A DNA stretch of 64,000 nucleotides from Pseudomonadota bacterium. Its GTDB lineage: Bacteria > Chloroflexota > UBA5177 > JAJPKF01. The notes under the pieces were generated by a model. The model was given only the letters and a program-made list of their open reading frames with translations, was not told the origin of the DNA and searched no databases. Below are positions 32,692 to 41,630 of this stretch, one piece after another. Where the stretch lies: assembly GCA_021323865.1 (NCBI GenBank), contig JAJPKF010000020.1:1-64000 (forward strand). The letters run 5' to 3'. The stretch's first letter is position 1; the number at the start of each line of letters is the position of its first letter. A program made the translations under genes and the position numbers.

Positions 32692-33546
32692 CTAGCGACC
32701 GTCGCTGCTCGGGGTCCGCACCCAGTTTTCGCGCAGGTAGGCGAGCTGGAAGCCCTGCGCCGTCAGGTCACGGTTGGATTGGTTGCTTTCGGCCTCCGTC
32801 TCAGACATAACCAGGTCATGGCCGGCATCAAACGCCGATCGGACGCGCGCGGCGATGAGGGCGCGATGGCCGCCGCGGCGTCGGAAGGCCTCCAGAACGC
32901 CGCCCGAGTAGAGCCCGGCCACGCCGGCCGCACGGAAGATCTGGCCGCAGCCGGCCGGCTGTCCGTCGATGCGGGCGATGAAGTTGGTGACCATGGGAGC
33001 CTCGATGAGCAGCCGTATCCAGGGCATCATCGACTCCGGCATGCCGAAGGCGGCCAGGAGGATGCCGGCGATTGCCTCGCGCTGGTCGTCATCGATCTGC
33101 TGAACCTCGACGTCCGCCGGCGGCGCCGGCTCGATCCAGGTCTCGGGCGTGGCCGCCAGAACCGACCACCGGTCTCGCAGCTCGAATCCCACCTCGGCCA
33201 GCGCCGGCCGCAGCGACGGGTCCTGGGTGGTCGACGAAACCTGGATTGAGAAGGGCAAACCTGCCGCCTCGTACTCCCGGCAGAGCCGTGACACGGCGTT
33301 CACGTCCAACGTGCCATGTCGCCCGGCGGCCATCAGTCGGTTGAACAGCGGCGCCGGCACTCGGTCCCAGCGGATAGCCACACCGCCCTCAAAAGGCTCG
33401 GCTCGAAACCCTTCGCCGGCCGTGAGACGGCCGATCTCCAGCCACGCCTGCACGGCGTGCTCTTCGATTCGCTCGATGATGGCCGCCGGCACTGCCACCC
33501 TCCCGTTCGGATTTCTCATCCTAGCCTGCGGGATCGACGCGGTCAT
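32692..33546 (-). CDS. GNAT-family N-acetyltransferase with N-terminal extension
   Basis: A 284-residue protein. The C-terminal 150 residues carry the acetyl-CoA-binding GNAT fold: FIARIDGQPAGCGQIF (strands 2-4), SGGVLEAFRRRGGHRALIAARVRSA (motif A, with R-R-G-G) and ESNQSNRDLTAQGFQLAYLRENWV. The N-terminal 130 residues look like a degenerate second domain (AWLEIGRL to VSSTTQDPSLRPALAEVGFELRDRWSVL). The acceptor is unknown. It is a single gene between two plus-strand genes. Confidence 0.8.
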   Translation of the reverse strand: MTASIPQARMRNPNGRVAVPAAIIERIEEHAVQAWLEIGRLTAGEGFRAEPFEGGVAIRWDRVPAPLFNRLMAAGRHGTLDVNAVSRLCREYEAAGLPFSIQVSSTTQDPSLRPALAEVGFELRDRWSVLAATPETWIEPAPPADVEVQQIDDDQREAIAGILLAAFGMPESMMPWIRLLIEAPMVTNFIARIDGQPAGCGQIFRAAGVAGLYSGGVLEAFRRRGGHRALIAARVRSAFDAGHDLVMSETEAESNQSNRDLTAQGFQLAYLRENWVRTPSSDGR

Positions 33547-33809
33547 GTGCGAATCGTTCCTCTCAAACCGGTCTGCATGGCTCCTCGCGCCGTTTTCTGG
33601 GGGCGGCCGGCCGCACCGAGCGGCGTCAACTATCAGTTCACGGCGCCCGGAATGTGGGACAACGCCTGCCAGACCCGGGTCACTACCGTGCCTCGACGGG
33701 CGCCCGGGCCATGCCGTAAATCAGGCCCTGTATCGGCTGTTCTCATGGGCCGTGGGGGACGGTCGCGGCTTGTCAGTAACGGGGGTGGCAATGACGGCAG
33801 GGAGACGGT
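33547..33809. other. 263-bp gap before the phosphatase gene, no gene seen
   Basis: No coding signal on either strand. GGGAGACGGT directly before ATG 33810 is the ribosome-binding site of the phosphatase gene. Confidence 0.5.
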
Positions 33810-34625
33810 ATGCTCATCCATGGGGCGGACGATCTGGTCGACGGAATCGGGCTGAATCGCGGCCGCCTCCTCGAGTGGGAGGGCTGCGACAACCTTCGCG
33901 ACCTGGGCGGCTTCCATGTCGCCGGCGGCGGCCGCACGCGCGACGGAGCGGTGGTCCGTGGGGGCAACCCGAGCCTGCTCACCCCGGCGGGCGAGAGGGC
34001 GCTGCTCGAGTACGGCATTCGCACCATCTTCGACCTGCGCAAGCCGGAGGAGGTGGAGGCACATCCCAACCCGTTGATGGGGAGGGCGCCGGAACTGGAC
34101 ATCGTCAACGTGTCCATCATCGATCCCGCGGCGCGCCCGCCCGACCGCTTCGCACGGAAGGCCGAGGACTACTGCAGCGTGGTGGAGCGCTTCGGGCCGG
34201 CGCTGGGCCGCATCGTCACGCTGGTGGCCCGGGCGCGGCCCGGAGGTGTGCTGATCCACTGCATGGGCGGGATCGATCGAACCGGCATCGTGTGTGCCCT
34301 GCTGTTGGGCGCCGTGGGTGTCGATCGGGTGGACATCGCCGAAGACTATGCGCTCTCGCAGGAGAGCCAGCGGCGGGTTTGGGCCGGGATTCTCGCGGAT
34401 CTGCCGTCTGGCCGGGAGGAGAAGCAGCGAGAGCTGGAGTGGCACCTGGCGACGTCCCAGGTCATGCTGGCGGTGCTGGATTTCATCGAGGACCGCTATG
34501 GCGGCGTGGCGGGATATCTGGCCCGCGTGGGCGTGGCGCCGGCTGACCTGGAGCGCATCCGGGAGCGGTTGGTAGAGGTGGGTGGGACGACGGAGGTCGC
34601 CATGCCCGCTCCCTCCGAGGCCTAG
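33810..34625 (+). CDS. tyrosine-protein phosphatase (Y_phosphatase3 family)
   Basis: A 271-residue cytoplasmic phosphatase. The family opening NLRDLGGF is at residues 28-35, then GAVVRGGNPSLLTPAGERALLEYGIRTIFDLRKPEEVE. The active-site loop is HCMGGIDRTGIV, giving C151-x5-R157. Members of this family act on phosphotyrosine or phosphoinositides. GGGAG 6 bases before the ATG supports the start. The gene ends 4 bases inside a decayed regulator fragment on the other strand. Confidence 0.9.
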   Translation: MLIHGADDLVDGIGLNRGRLLEWEGCDNLRDLGGFHVAGGGRTRDGAVVRGGNPSLLTPAGERALLEYGIRTIFDLRKPEEVEAHPNPLMGRAPELDIVNVSIIDPAARPPDRFARKAEDYCSVVERFGPALGRIVTLVARARPGGVLIHCMGGIDRTGIVCALLLGAVGVDRVDIAEDYALSQESQRRVWAGILADLPSGREEKQRELEWHLATSQVMLAVLDFIEDRYGGVAGYLARVGVAPADLERIRERLVEVGGTTEVAMPAPSEA

Positions 34626-34860
34626 ACCAGAGTCTCTGCCGACTCGTCTTCGCCGGCGATGAGCCGGTAGCCCTCACCGTACACCGTGGCGATGTATCGG
34701 GCCCGGTGCGGATCGGTCTCCAGCTTCTCACGGAGCGAGACGACGTGCCGGTCGACGATGTTGCTCTCCATCGCGTGTTGGAACCCCCAGACGGCATCCA
34801 GGATCCTGTCGCGGCTGACCGTGGTGCCCCGGTGGGCGGCCGCGGGTAGCGTCGTCGCCC
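34622..34860 (-). pseudogene. 3' fragment of an OmpR-type response regulator
   Basis: The minus-strand frame encodes only a winged-helix effector domain: HRGTTVSRDRILDAVWGF, SNIVDRHVVSLREKLETDP and ARYIATVYGEGYRLI. It matches the C-terminal half of OmpR/PhoB regulators. The receiver domain is absent: upstream of about 34860 the sequence changes to unrelated repeats on the other strand. It is a truncated remnant whose partner kinase is also missing. Confidence 0.75.
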
Positions 34861-35630
34861 TGTTGCGAAGCCGCGACGCCGGTGCAACCTGGCGGCGTGT
34901 CCGTGGCCTGCCGCGCGGTCTCGATCTCCTCGGGTTCCAGGGGCGTAACCGAGGGTACGGCGCCCTCCAGATCAGCCCGGGGGTCGACACAACCTTCCGA
35001 CGGTTCCCGCTCGTGAGCCAGGACGGTGGTGTGCACTGGAGGACTCGGCATGCGCCCAGGCCGGCCAGGGGACCGTGGACCATTCAGCTTGGGGACATCT
35101 ACGGCGTTGGGCTTCCGGCCGGCGCCCTCGGTGTGTCGGGGAATGCTGCCGCCACCCATCCCCACGTCTATGACCTCGACGGGAGGTGGAGGGCTCAACC
35201 TGTTCTCGACCTACCGGACCAGGGACGGCGGGCGGCACGGGCGCCATGGGAAGGTGCTGCACCACCCCGTCGACCAGGGCTGGTCCTATTTCTTCCTCAA
35301 CGCCTCGACCGGATGGCTGAGCGATGGGCAGGGCCTCCGCCGAACGACGGACGGCGGCGATCGGTGGTCGGTCGTCAACCGCCGAACAGGAATCGGTCCA
35401 GGGTTTGCCTTCGTCAGCCGTCGAGTCGGATTCATGCCGGACACCCGCGATCTATCGACGGGCGGTATTCTGCGGTCGGCCGATGGAGGCCGGACGTGGC
35501 AGCGCATCCGCGCACGGCTCATCCGGCATCGGACGCATGTCGAGCGGGCACATCACGTACGTCCGAGTGGGGTTGAACTCAACGGAACCGTATTCAGGAT
35601 TCAGCGCCACCACCCAGACCTGAGCGGGTA
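34845..35630 (+). pseudogene. decayed BNR/Ycf48-like repeat protein
   Basis: Several Asp-box-type repeats can be read in at least two frames: SRDAGATWRRVRGLPRGLDLLGF and SQDGGVHWRTRHAP in one, then TRDGGRHGRHG, FFLNASTGWLSDGQGLRRTTDGGDRWSVVNR, AFVSRRVGFMPDT and LRSADGGRTWQRI in another, changing near 35180. These 'S/T-x-D-G-G-x-x-W' motifs are blades of secreted beta-propellers. No signal peptide or intact start is found, and the 5' end abuts the truncated regulator. Insertion, deletion or rearrangement at about 34850 probably removed both neighbours' 5' parts. Confidence 0.65.
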
Positions 35631-35939
35631 AGCCGAACCTGGAGCGTCAGGAGCACCCGAGCCGTCGCCACCCAGCGGGCCGGGCCAGACCCGGATGGCT
35701 TGACCATAGCATTGAACACCGTGACCAGCTCAGGGGATGGGCCCTGGCGTGTACCTGAAGCCCGACGACGCGTTAGGGACGGATCGAGCCCGACTGATAC
35801 CGCTGGCACGAATGCCTGGTGACGGCCTTCGGAATGTTGGGTGATGCACTGGGCAACCCGGCCGGCAGGCCAGACGGCGCGGCTCAACCAGGACTCGACC
35901 CGGTAGGAGAAATCCCGCCGTCCGGTGCGATAATCGCGC
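35631..35939. other. about 300-bp gap upstream of the metallophosphoesterase gene
   Basis: No gene is recognised. A GATAAT hexamer at 35929-35934 lies 5 bases before GTG 35940 and may be the -10 of a leaderless transcript. The rest may be further debris of the decayed repeat gene. Confidence 0.4.
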
Positions 35940-36803
35940 GTGCGTTTCGCCGTCGTTTCGGACATTCACGGCAATCTCGCGGCGATTCAGGCGGTCCTCG
36001 CCGACATCGACGGTTTGGAGCACCCGGTCGAGGTCATTGCCTGTGCCGGAGACATCGTTGGTCACGCGCCGGAGCCCAATGAGGTCATCGATCTCCTCCG
36101 CAGCCGCAAGATCGAGTCGGTGCGGGGCAACTACGACGAGGTGGCGGCGGGCAGCCGCATCGAGCCGGGAACCGACTATGCCAGTGAGCAGGAGCGCGCC
36201 GTCGACGTGGCGGCGGTCCGCTGGACCCGCCAACACCTGACCCCCGAGAACGCCGAGTACCTGCAGGGCCTCCCGCGGGAGCTGCGCATTCAGGTCAGCG
36301 CCTCCGGGCGCACCGCCGTCCGGGTGCGGAAGACCGACGACTCGGCCGCCGAGATCCGCAAGGGGTTCCTGATGGGCTCTCTGGGCGGATCACTCCTGAG
36401 CAGCGCCCGCGCGCGGCCAGGCGGAGCCGGAAAGCGCATCCGTCCGCAGCGGGTGCTGGTGGTGCACGGCAGCCCGCGCGATACGGTCGAGTACCTCTAC
36501 CCGGGGACGGCACAATCGGTCCTGCGGACCATCGCGCAGGACGCGCAGGCCGAGATTGTCGTCTACGGTCATACCCATCAGCCGTTTCAGCAGGTGGTCA
36601 ACGGAGTGGCCTTCATCGGCGTGGGCAGCGTGGGACGGCCGCGCGGCGGCGGAGACGCGGAATACACGATCGTCGAGGTCGCCGGGACCGAGATCGACGT
36701 CGAGTTTCGCTCGGTCGCCTACGACGTCGAGGCCGAGGCTGACGCCATCGCCCGCAGCGGCCTGCCCCCGGAGATGGCCGAGCGGCTGCGTCCCCAGGGA
36801 TAA
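35940..36803 (+). CDS. calcineurin-like metallophosphoesterase
   Basis: A 287-residue phosphoesterase of the YfcE-like class. Metal-binding motifs appear in order: VVSDIHGNLAAIQAVL (D-x-H), CAGDIVGHAP (G-D), VRGNYDEVA (G-N-x-D variant), VVHGSPRDTVEYLY (H) and VYGHTHQPFQ (GH-x-H). A basic insertion of about 60 residues (FLMGSLGGSLLSSARARPGGAGKRIRPQR) interrupts the core before the fourth motif and is not usual. GTG 35940 is the start; no ribosome-binding site is seen. Substrate unknown. Confidence 0.88.
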   Translation: MRFAVVSDIHGNLAAIQAVLADIDGLEHPVEVIACAGDIVGHAPEPNEVIDLLRSRKIESVRGNYDEVAAGSRIEPGTDYASEQERAVDVAAVRWTRQHLTPENAEYLQGLPRELRIQVSASGRTAVRVRKTDDSAAEIRKGFLMGSLGGSLLSSARARPGGAGKRIRPQRVLVVHGSPRDTVEYLYPGTAQSVLRTIAQDAQAEIVVYGHTHQPFQQVVNGVAFIGVGSVGRPRGGGDAEYTIVEVAGTEIDVEFRSVAYDVEAEADAIARSGLPPEMAERLRPQG

Positions 36804-36819
36804 GCGACCCCGGTTAGAT

Positions 36820-38430
36820 CTATCCGGCGGCGGCCGGGGTACCCCGGATCCGGGCGAGCAGCGCGTGGCGCATCACCGTGACATCCTCCACACGGAGCAG
36901 GGTCAGCAGCACGAAGTAGACGGCCACGGCCAAGCCCAAGGGCACGACGACGGCCAGGAGGGGGCCGGCGTGGCCGAGGTCGAGTGACGAGATCCAGCGC
37001 TGCGCCGTGAGCGTAATGAGGGCCATGGCGCCCGAGGCGCCGATCACCTTGACCAGCGTGGCGGCCAGATGGCGGCCCTGCAGCGCACCGATGGACCGGA
37101 ATAAGAGGACCAGCAGCAGGAGCGCATGGAGGCCGATCTGGAGCGTGTTGGCCAGCGCCAGACCCAGGATGGCCAGCGGATGCAGCAGCAGGAAGGCTGT
37201 GGCCACGTAGACCAAGACCCCGAAGATACCCGCGAGCATGGGCGTCACGGTGTTGTGGCGGGCATAGAAGGCGAAGATCAGGAGCTGGTCGATGCCGATG
37301 AAGGGCAGCTGCGGAGCGTACCCCATGAGCGCGGTGGTGGTGTGGGCCGTCCCCAAGCCATGAAAGTGTCCGTGCTGGAAGAGGAGGACGACGATCTGGC
37401 GCCCCAGCACCTCGAAGCCGAACGCGGCGGGCACCATGAGCACGAAGACCATGCGGAAGCCCAGGGCGAGCTTGTCCTTCAAGCCCTCGGAATCACCGGC
37501 GGCGGCATCGGAGGAGATCAACGGCAAAACGGCCAGACCCAGGGCGGCCACCACGATGCCGACCGGGAACTGGATGAGGGTGGTGGCGTACTGCATGGCG
37601 CTGAAATCGCCGCGCCGCGGCAGGTTGGTCTTGAAGTTGATGTCGGCGATCTGGCCCGCGATGCTGATGATGATGCCCAGAGCCACCGGCGCATAGAGGA
37701 TCAGGATCCGCCGCACGGCGGGGTCGCGGAAGGCGAGGCGGAGCGATCCGGGCGCCCAGCGCTCTCTTGCCGCCCGCACCAACGACGGCACCTGCACCAG
37801 AAACTGCGAGGCGGCACCGGCCACGGCCCCTACGGCCAGGGCCTCCACGCCCAATGGTGAGGCGAGGAGCACGGCGGCCAGGATGATGCCCAGATGGAAG
37901 CAGGCGGTGGCAAACGACGCCGCCACACGCTTGCCCAGCGAGTAGAGCGCGGCCAGGGAGACGGCGGAGAGTCCCCAGAAGAAGAGCGTCGGCAGCATGA
38001 TGCGCACCAGCTTGACGCTCAGGTCCAGGGTGTGGGCGCGGTTATGCCGGAGGCGGAAGCCGGAGGCAATGAGCGTCATGAGCGGATGGGCGCCGATCTC
38101 CAGTACGGCGATGAGGAAGAGCAGCGAAAGCCCGGCCAGGATGAAGATGGAGAAGACCACACGCCAGAAGTGGTCACGGCTGGCCTCGCCCAGACGGGTG
38201 AACGAGGGGATCAACGCCGCGGCGATGGCGCCCCCGATGACCAGGTCGTAGAACATCTGGGGCACGGTGTAGGCGGCGAACCAGGCGTCCGTCTGGCCGC
38301 CGGCGCCGAAGTAGCGCGCGGTCACAAACTGGCGCACGAAGCCGAGGGCGCTGGTGACCAGGTTGCCGAGCATGATGATGACGGCTGCCCGCGCAATCCG
38401 GCGGCGCTCCATGTTGGGCCAATGTAGCAT
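36820..38430 (-). CDS. murJ: lipid II flippase MurJ
   Basis: A 536-residue MATE-like membrane protein with about 14 segments that moves the peptidoglycan precursor lipid II outward. Family motifs are LGFVRQFVTARYFGAGGQTDAWFAAYTVPQMFYDLVIGGAIAAALIPSF at the N-terminus and ATTLIQFPVGIVVAALGLAVLPLIS in the middle. Start codons at 38430 and 38412 are both possible; neither has a clear ribosome-binding site. It diverges from dtd, with 26 bases between the outer start codons, so their promoters overlap. Confidence 0.94.
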   Translation of the reverse strand: MLHWPNMERRRIARAAVIIMLGNLVTSALGFVRQFVTARYFGAGGQTDAWFAAYTVPQMFYDLVIGGAIAAALIPSFTRLGEASRDHFWRVVFSIFILAGLSLLFLIAVLEIGAHPLMTLIASGFRLRHNRAHTLDLSVKLVRIMLPTLFFWGLSAVSLAALYSLGKRVAASFATACFHLGIILAAVLLASPLGVEALAVGAVAGAASQFLVQVPSLVRAARERWAPGSLRLAFRDPAVRRILILYAPVALGIIISIAGQIADINFKTNLPRRGDFSAMQYATTLIQFPVGIVVAALGLAVLPLISSDAAAGDSEGLKDKLALGFRMVFVLMVPAAFGFEVLGRQIVVLLFQHGHFHGLGTAHTTTALMGYAPQLPFIGIDQLLIFAFYARHNTVTPMLAGIFGVLVYVATAFLLLHPLAILGLALANTLQIGLHALLLLVLLFRSIGALQGRHLAATLVKVIGASGAMALITLTAQRWISSLDLGHAGPLLAVVVPLGLAVAVYFVLLTLLRVEDVTVMRHALLARIRGTPAAAG

Positions 38431-38456
38431 ATGGGCATGGAGTTTTCGGGGTGGGC

Positions 38457-38906
38457 ATGCGTCTGGTGATCCAGCGCGTGGCCCGTGCCGAGGTCCTGGT
38501 CGACGGGGATGTGGTGGGCTCCGTGGGGCGAGGTCTGGCGATCCTTGTGGGGGTTCGCGACGGCGATACGGAGGCGGACGCGGCGGCGCTGGCGCGCAAG
38601 GCGTTCCACCTACGGATCTTTGAGGACGAGGACGGCAAGATGAACCGCTCGGCCCAGGACGTGAGCGCCGGCTTCCTGGCGGTCTCGCAATTCACGCTCT
38701 ATGCCGACACGAGCCGCGGCCGGCGGCCCAGCTTCATCCAGGCGGCAGGGCCGGAAACCGGCCGGCGGCTCTATGAACGCTTCGTCGAGGCACTCAGGGT
38801 CCAGGGGGCCGAGGTGGCGACGGGCCGCTTCGGGGCCAACATGCTGGTCCGGCTGGAGAACGACGGCCCGGTGACCATCATTCTCGACAGTGAAGACGGC
38901 CGTTGA
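38457..38906 (+). CDS. dtd: D-aminoacyl-tRNA deacylase
   Basis: A 149-residue enzyme that removes D-amino acids and glycine mischarged on tRNA. Key motifs are the active-site SQFTLYADTSRGRRPSF (SQFTL) and the cross-subunit NDGPVTIILD (Gly-cisPro, GP). The N-terminal MRLVIQRVARAEVLVDG is typical. ATG 38457 is preferred; GTG 38451 adds two residues. The stop overlaps the TTG start of the GHMP kinase gene (TTGA). Confidence 0.95.
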   Translation: MRLVIQRVARAEVLVDGDVVGSVGRGLAILVGVRDGDTEADAAALARKAFHLRIFEDEDGKMNRSAQDVSAGFLAVSQFTLYADTSRGRRPSFIQAAGPETGRRLYERFVEALRVQGAEVATGRFGANMLVRLENDGPVTIILDSEDGR

Positions 38907-39817
38907 AGTACCGGGCACAGGCACCCCTTCGGGTCGACTTCGCCGGTGGCTGGTCGGACGTTCCCGCCTTCGCACAGGCGGAGGGCGGCGCGGTGCTGAA
39001 CGCGGCCATCTCCATCTATGCCAAGGGCTACATCATCTGGGGCGGCGGTTGGCAGGCAGGAATTGCCGGACGGCTGCTCGGCGCCGAGAAGAACGTGGTG
39101 CGGTATGAGCTGGACGCGCCCGCCGGCGCCGGCCTGGGCGCCTCGGCAGCGCAGACGCTCCTCTGGCTCACGCTGGTGAAGACCACCATCGCCAACGTGA
39201 GCGAGCGGCGGGAGCTGGCGGAGCGCGCCTGGCGCGTCGAGCAGGAGCTGGGCATTCTGGGTGGCAAACAGGACCACTACGCCTCGGCCGTGGGCGGCAT
39301 CTCCTATATGCGGTTTGGGTCCGGCCCCGCCGAGGTGGAGGAGCTGAAGCCGGGGTTCCCCTTCACGGACGGGTTCGAGCGGCGGTTGGTGCTGGTGTAC
39401 ACGGGCCGGCGCCGCCTGTCGTCGGACATCCACGAGGCGGTGTGGGGTCGGTACCGATCCGGAGACACGGTGGTGGCCGGCAGGCTGGCACGGCTCCGGG
39501 ACATCGCGGGAGAGATGCGCAACGCGCTCATGGCGCACGACCTCGACGCGTTTGCGGAGCTGATGGCCGAGAACTGGGCCTGCCAGCAGAAGCTGCACGC
39601 CTCGGTCACGAACGCGGAGGTCAACGCACTCGTGGCGCTGGCGCTCCGCTCGGGCGCCCAGGCGGTCAAGGCCACGGGAGCAGGCGGCGGAGGGTGCCTG
39701 CTCTGCCTGGCACGGGACGGGCAGGAGGAGGTTCTCCGAGCCCGCCTCGCGCAAGCGGGGGCCCAGCCGCTGACTTTCACGTTCGATTGGTTTGGGGTGC
39801 ATCTGACCAAGGGGTGA
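38903..39817 (+). CDS. GHMP-family sugar kinase
   Basis: A 304-residue small-molecule kinase. Motif 1 is APLRVDFAGGWSDVPAFA, ATP-binding motif 2 is APAGAGLGASAAQTLLWL and motif 3 is KATGAGGGGCLLCL. This set resembles D-glycero-D-manno-heptose 7-phosphate kinase and L-fucokinase-like proteins more than mevalonate-pathway enzymes (GGWSD and GAGGGG). TTG 38903 overlaps the dtd stop by 4 bases, so it is translated by coupling to dtd. No other nucleotide-sugar genes are nearby, so the sugar substrate is open. Confidence 0.85.
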   Translation: MKYRAQAPLRVDFAGGWSDVPAFAQAEGGAVLNAAISIYAKGYIIWGGGWQAGIAGRLLGAEKNVVRYELDAPAGAGLGASAAQTLLWLTLVKTTIANVSERRELAERAWRVEQELGILGGKQDHYASAVGGISYMRFGSGPAEVEELKPGFPFTDGFERRLVLVYTGRRRLSSDIHEAVWGRYRSGDTVVAGRLARLRDIAGEMRNALMAHDLDAFAELMAENWACQQKLHASVTNAEVNALVALALRSGAQAVKATGAGGGGCLLCLARDGQEEVLRARLAQAGAQPLTFTFDWFGVHLTKG

Positions 39818-40010
39818 CGCTCCGCCGGCAGGCCGCCGCGGTCAAGTTTCATCACCCGTTCGGATGGGCCGACCGGCACCAAGCGGTCTGGCAGTCACCC
39901 CGAGGCTGCCCGTCCATGGCCCGGTGCGCCTGAGAGGCGCTTGTCCCTCTGAAATGGTGATCTCTGGGGGCGCTCGCGGCGGGCCGGCTCGTAAGCTTGG
40001 GTCCGTCCGG

Positions 40011-41144
40011 CTAGGGCGCGGAGGGCGGCGCCATGATGAACGCTTCGTGGCGTCCATGAAAGACGCCCTGTCCGGCGATCAGGCCCTGCCGGTTGATGCC
40101 CGCGGCCTCGGTGAGCTGCCAGCCCGAGTGCGGAGGCAGGAGATCCTGCAGCGGTTCCACGGCGCCGTTGCGCCAGATCACGGCCTGCACCTGAGCGCTG
40201 CCGAAGGGGCCACCGCCGTCATTGGCCGCATCCCCCACCACCGTGAGCGACCCGTTTGCGCTGACGGAGACGCCGGTCCCCACGGCCTGCGGATAGCCCG
40301 GCTCGAGCGGCAGCAGGTTGACGGCCCGCAGCGAAGCTGAGCCGTTGCGGCCGAAGGTCACACCGCCGTACCAGGCGTGGCTTGTCCCCTGACCCCAGGT
40401 GGTGCCGGCGGCCACGCCCGCGCCCTTCCTAGTTGCGTAGGCGGAAATGAACGGCAGCTGGCCGGCCGAGAGCGTTGCCTGAGGCGAGGGGCTCCAGATG
40501 GTCGCGACCTGACCTCCGCCGTATCCCTGCGCCCCAGCGACGTCGATTCGTCCTCGGTGGCGGAACACGACACCGGTGATGCTGCGGTCAAAGCCCGCGC
40601 CGAGGCTCAGCATGCGGGCGGCATGGTACCGGCCGTTCTTGGCGCGGACCCAGATGAGGCTGCGAAGCCGGCCGCGGGCGGTGAAGAACGAGCCGGCCAC
40701 ATCGCCCCGAGGACCGATGGCCGACGCCTCCACGTTGCTGCCCTGCAGGCGGCCGAGCGTGAGGCGCGTCCACCTGTGGAGCGAACCGGCGGCAACGGTG
40801 TACACGGCAGGGTTGCCGGACGGATCGAGGGCGTTGAGCGCGATCATGCCGGAGTCGTCGATGCCCACGACCAGCGCCTGGGTGACGTTGCGGGGCGCGT
40901 CGAGCCACCGGGTCCGGCCATTGACGGCGAGGAAGGGACGGGTGTTCACGCCGCCCATCTGCCCCACGACCGCTCCATGGTTGTTGATGGCGATGGCATA
41001 GGATGCCTGGCCGGCCGGCGCTGGGACCAGTGCGCGGATGGTGTACCCGGCGGCGGCGGAAGCCGGCGCCGGCGTGCCTGCCGCGAGGAAGCTCACGCAC
41101 ATAATGGCGGCGACGAGACGAGGGCAGACCAGGAATGACGGCAT
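40011..41144 (-). CDS. secreted HAF-repeat-like beta-propeller protein
   Basis: A 377-residue exported protein with a signal peptide (LVAAIMCVSFLAAGTPAPASA). It is built of repeats of the form 'A-I-N-x-x-G-x-V-V-G-x-x-x-x-x-x-x-x-F-L-x-x-x-G', e.g. SYAIAINNHGAVVGQMGGVNTRPFLAVNG and EAAGINRQGLIAGQGVFHGRHEAFI. This is the HAF repeat pattern of extracellular proteins with unknown function. Its C-terminal 110 residues (AWYGGVTFGR to GWQLTEAAGINRQG) closely parallel the protein at 46570-47712, so the two are paralogues 5.4 kb apart. Confidence 0.75.
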   Translation of the reverse strand: MPSFLVCPRLVAAIMCVSFLAAGTPAPASAAAGYTIRALVPAPAGQASYAIAINNHGAVVGQMGGVNTRPFLAVNGRTRWLDAPRNVTQALVVGIDDSGMIALNALDPSGNPAVYTVAAGSLHRWTRLTLGRLQGSNVEASAIGPRGDVAGSFFTARGRLRSLIWVRAKNGRYHAARMLSLGAGFDRSITGVVFRHRGRIDVAGAQGYGGGQVATIWSPSPQATLSAGQLPFISAYATRKGAGVAAGTTWGQGTSHAWYGGVTFGRNGSASLRAVNLLPLEPGYPQAVGTGVSVSANGSLTVVGDAANDGGGPFGSAQVQAVIWRNGAVEPLQDLLPPHSGWQLTEAAGINRQGLIAGQGVFHGRHEAFIMAPPSAP

Positions 41145-41630
41145 GCGGCCCCTCAGCCGGCTGATGCCTCAGTCTAGACACGGGGCGGCGGCAGGCCAGA
41201 TGCGTCGAGGCGCAGGCCTCCGGCCGGCCTCCCTCCGGTAAGAGGCTTCCCTCGTGGGCGAGGACCTACGGGCGAGACCGGCATCACGGATGATGACCGC
41301 CTTCAGGTTCGGCCGGCTCGACTCACTCGTTTCGCTACCTGCGTCTCCCGGTTCTGGTGTTTCTGGGGCCAGCGGCTACTTGTCCCTGGTATCGGGATTC
41401 GGCAGCAGCGCCGTAAAGGTGAGCTACCTCACATTGTGACGAACAGGGGCCGGGTGGCTAGAATGACAGGCGAGCAGTGGGGCCGCGTTGCCCGTGGGGC
41501 GCCCGGGGCGCATGACGCTTGGTGAAGGCTGCTCGCCGGCGGGACGCCTCCTGGCGAGGCCGGACCTGGAATCGGTTCGGGCAGAGGAACGCCAGAAGAC
41601 GCCCGGCACTCGCGTAGAGGTAGTTGCTCG
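41145..41630 (+). other. 486-bp upstream region of the ABC exporter operon
   Basis: No gene is convincing. A possible promoter is TTGTGA (41434-41439) with TAGAAT (41459-41464), 19 bases apart, giving a leader of about 160 bases before ATG 41631. A 60-codon frame at 41254-41439 has no motif or ribosome-binding site. Confidence 0.35.
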
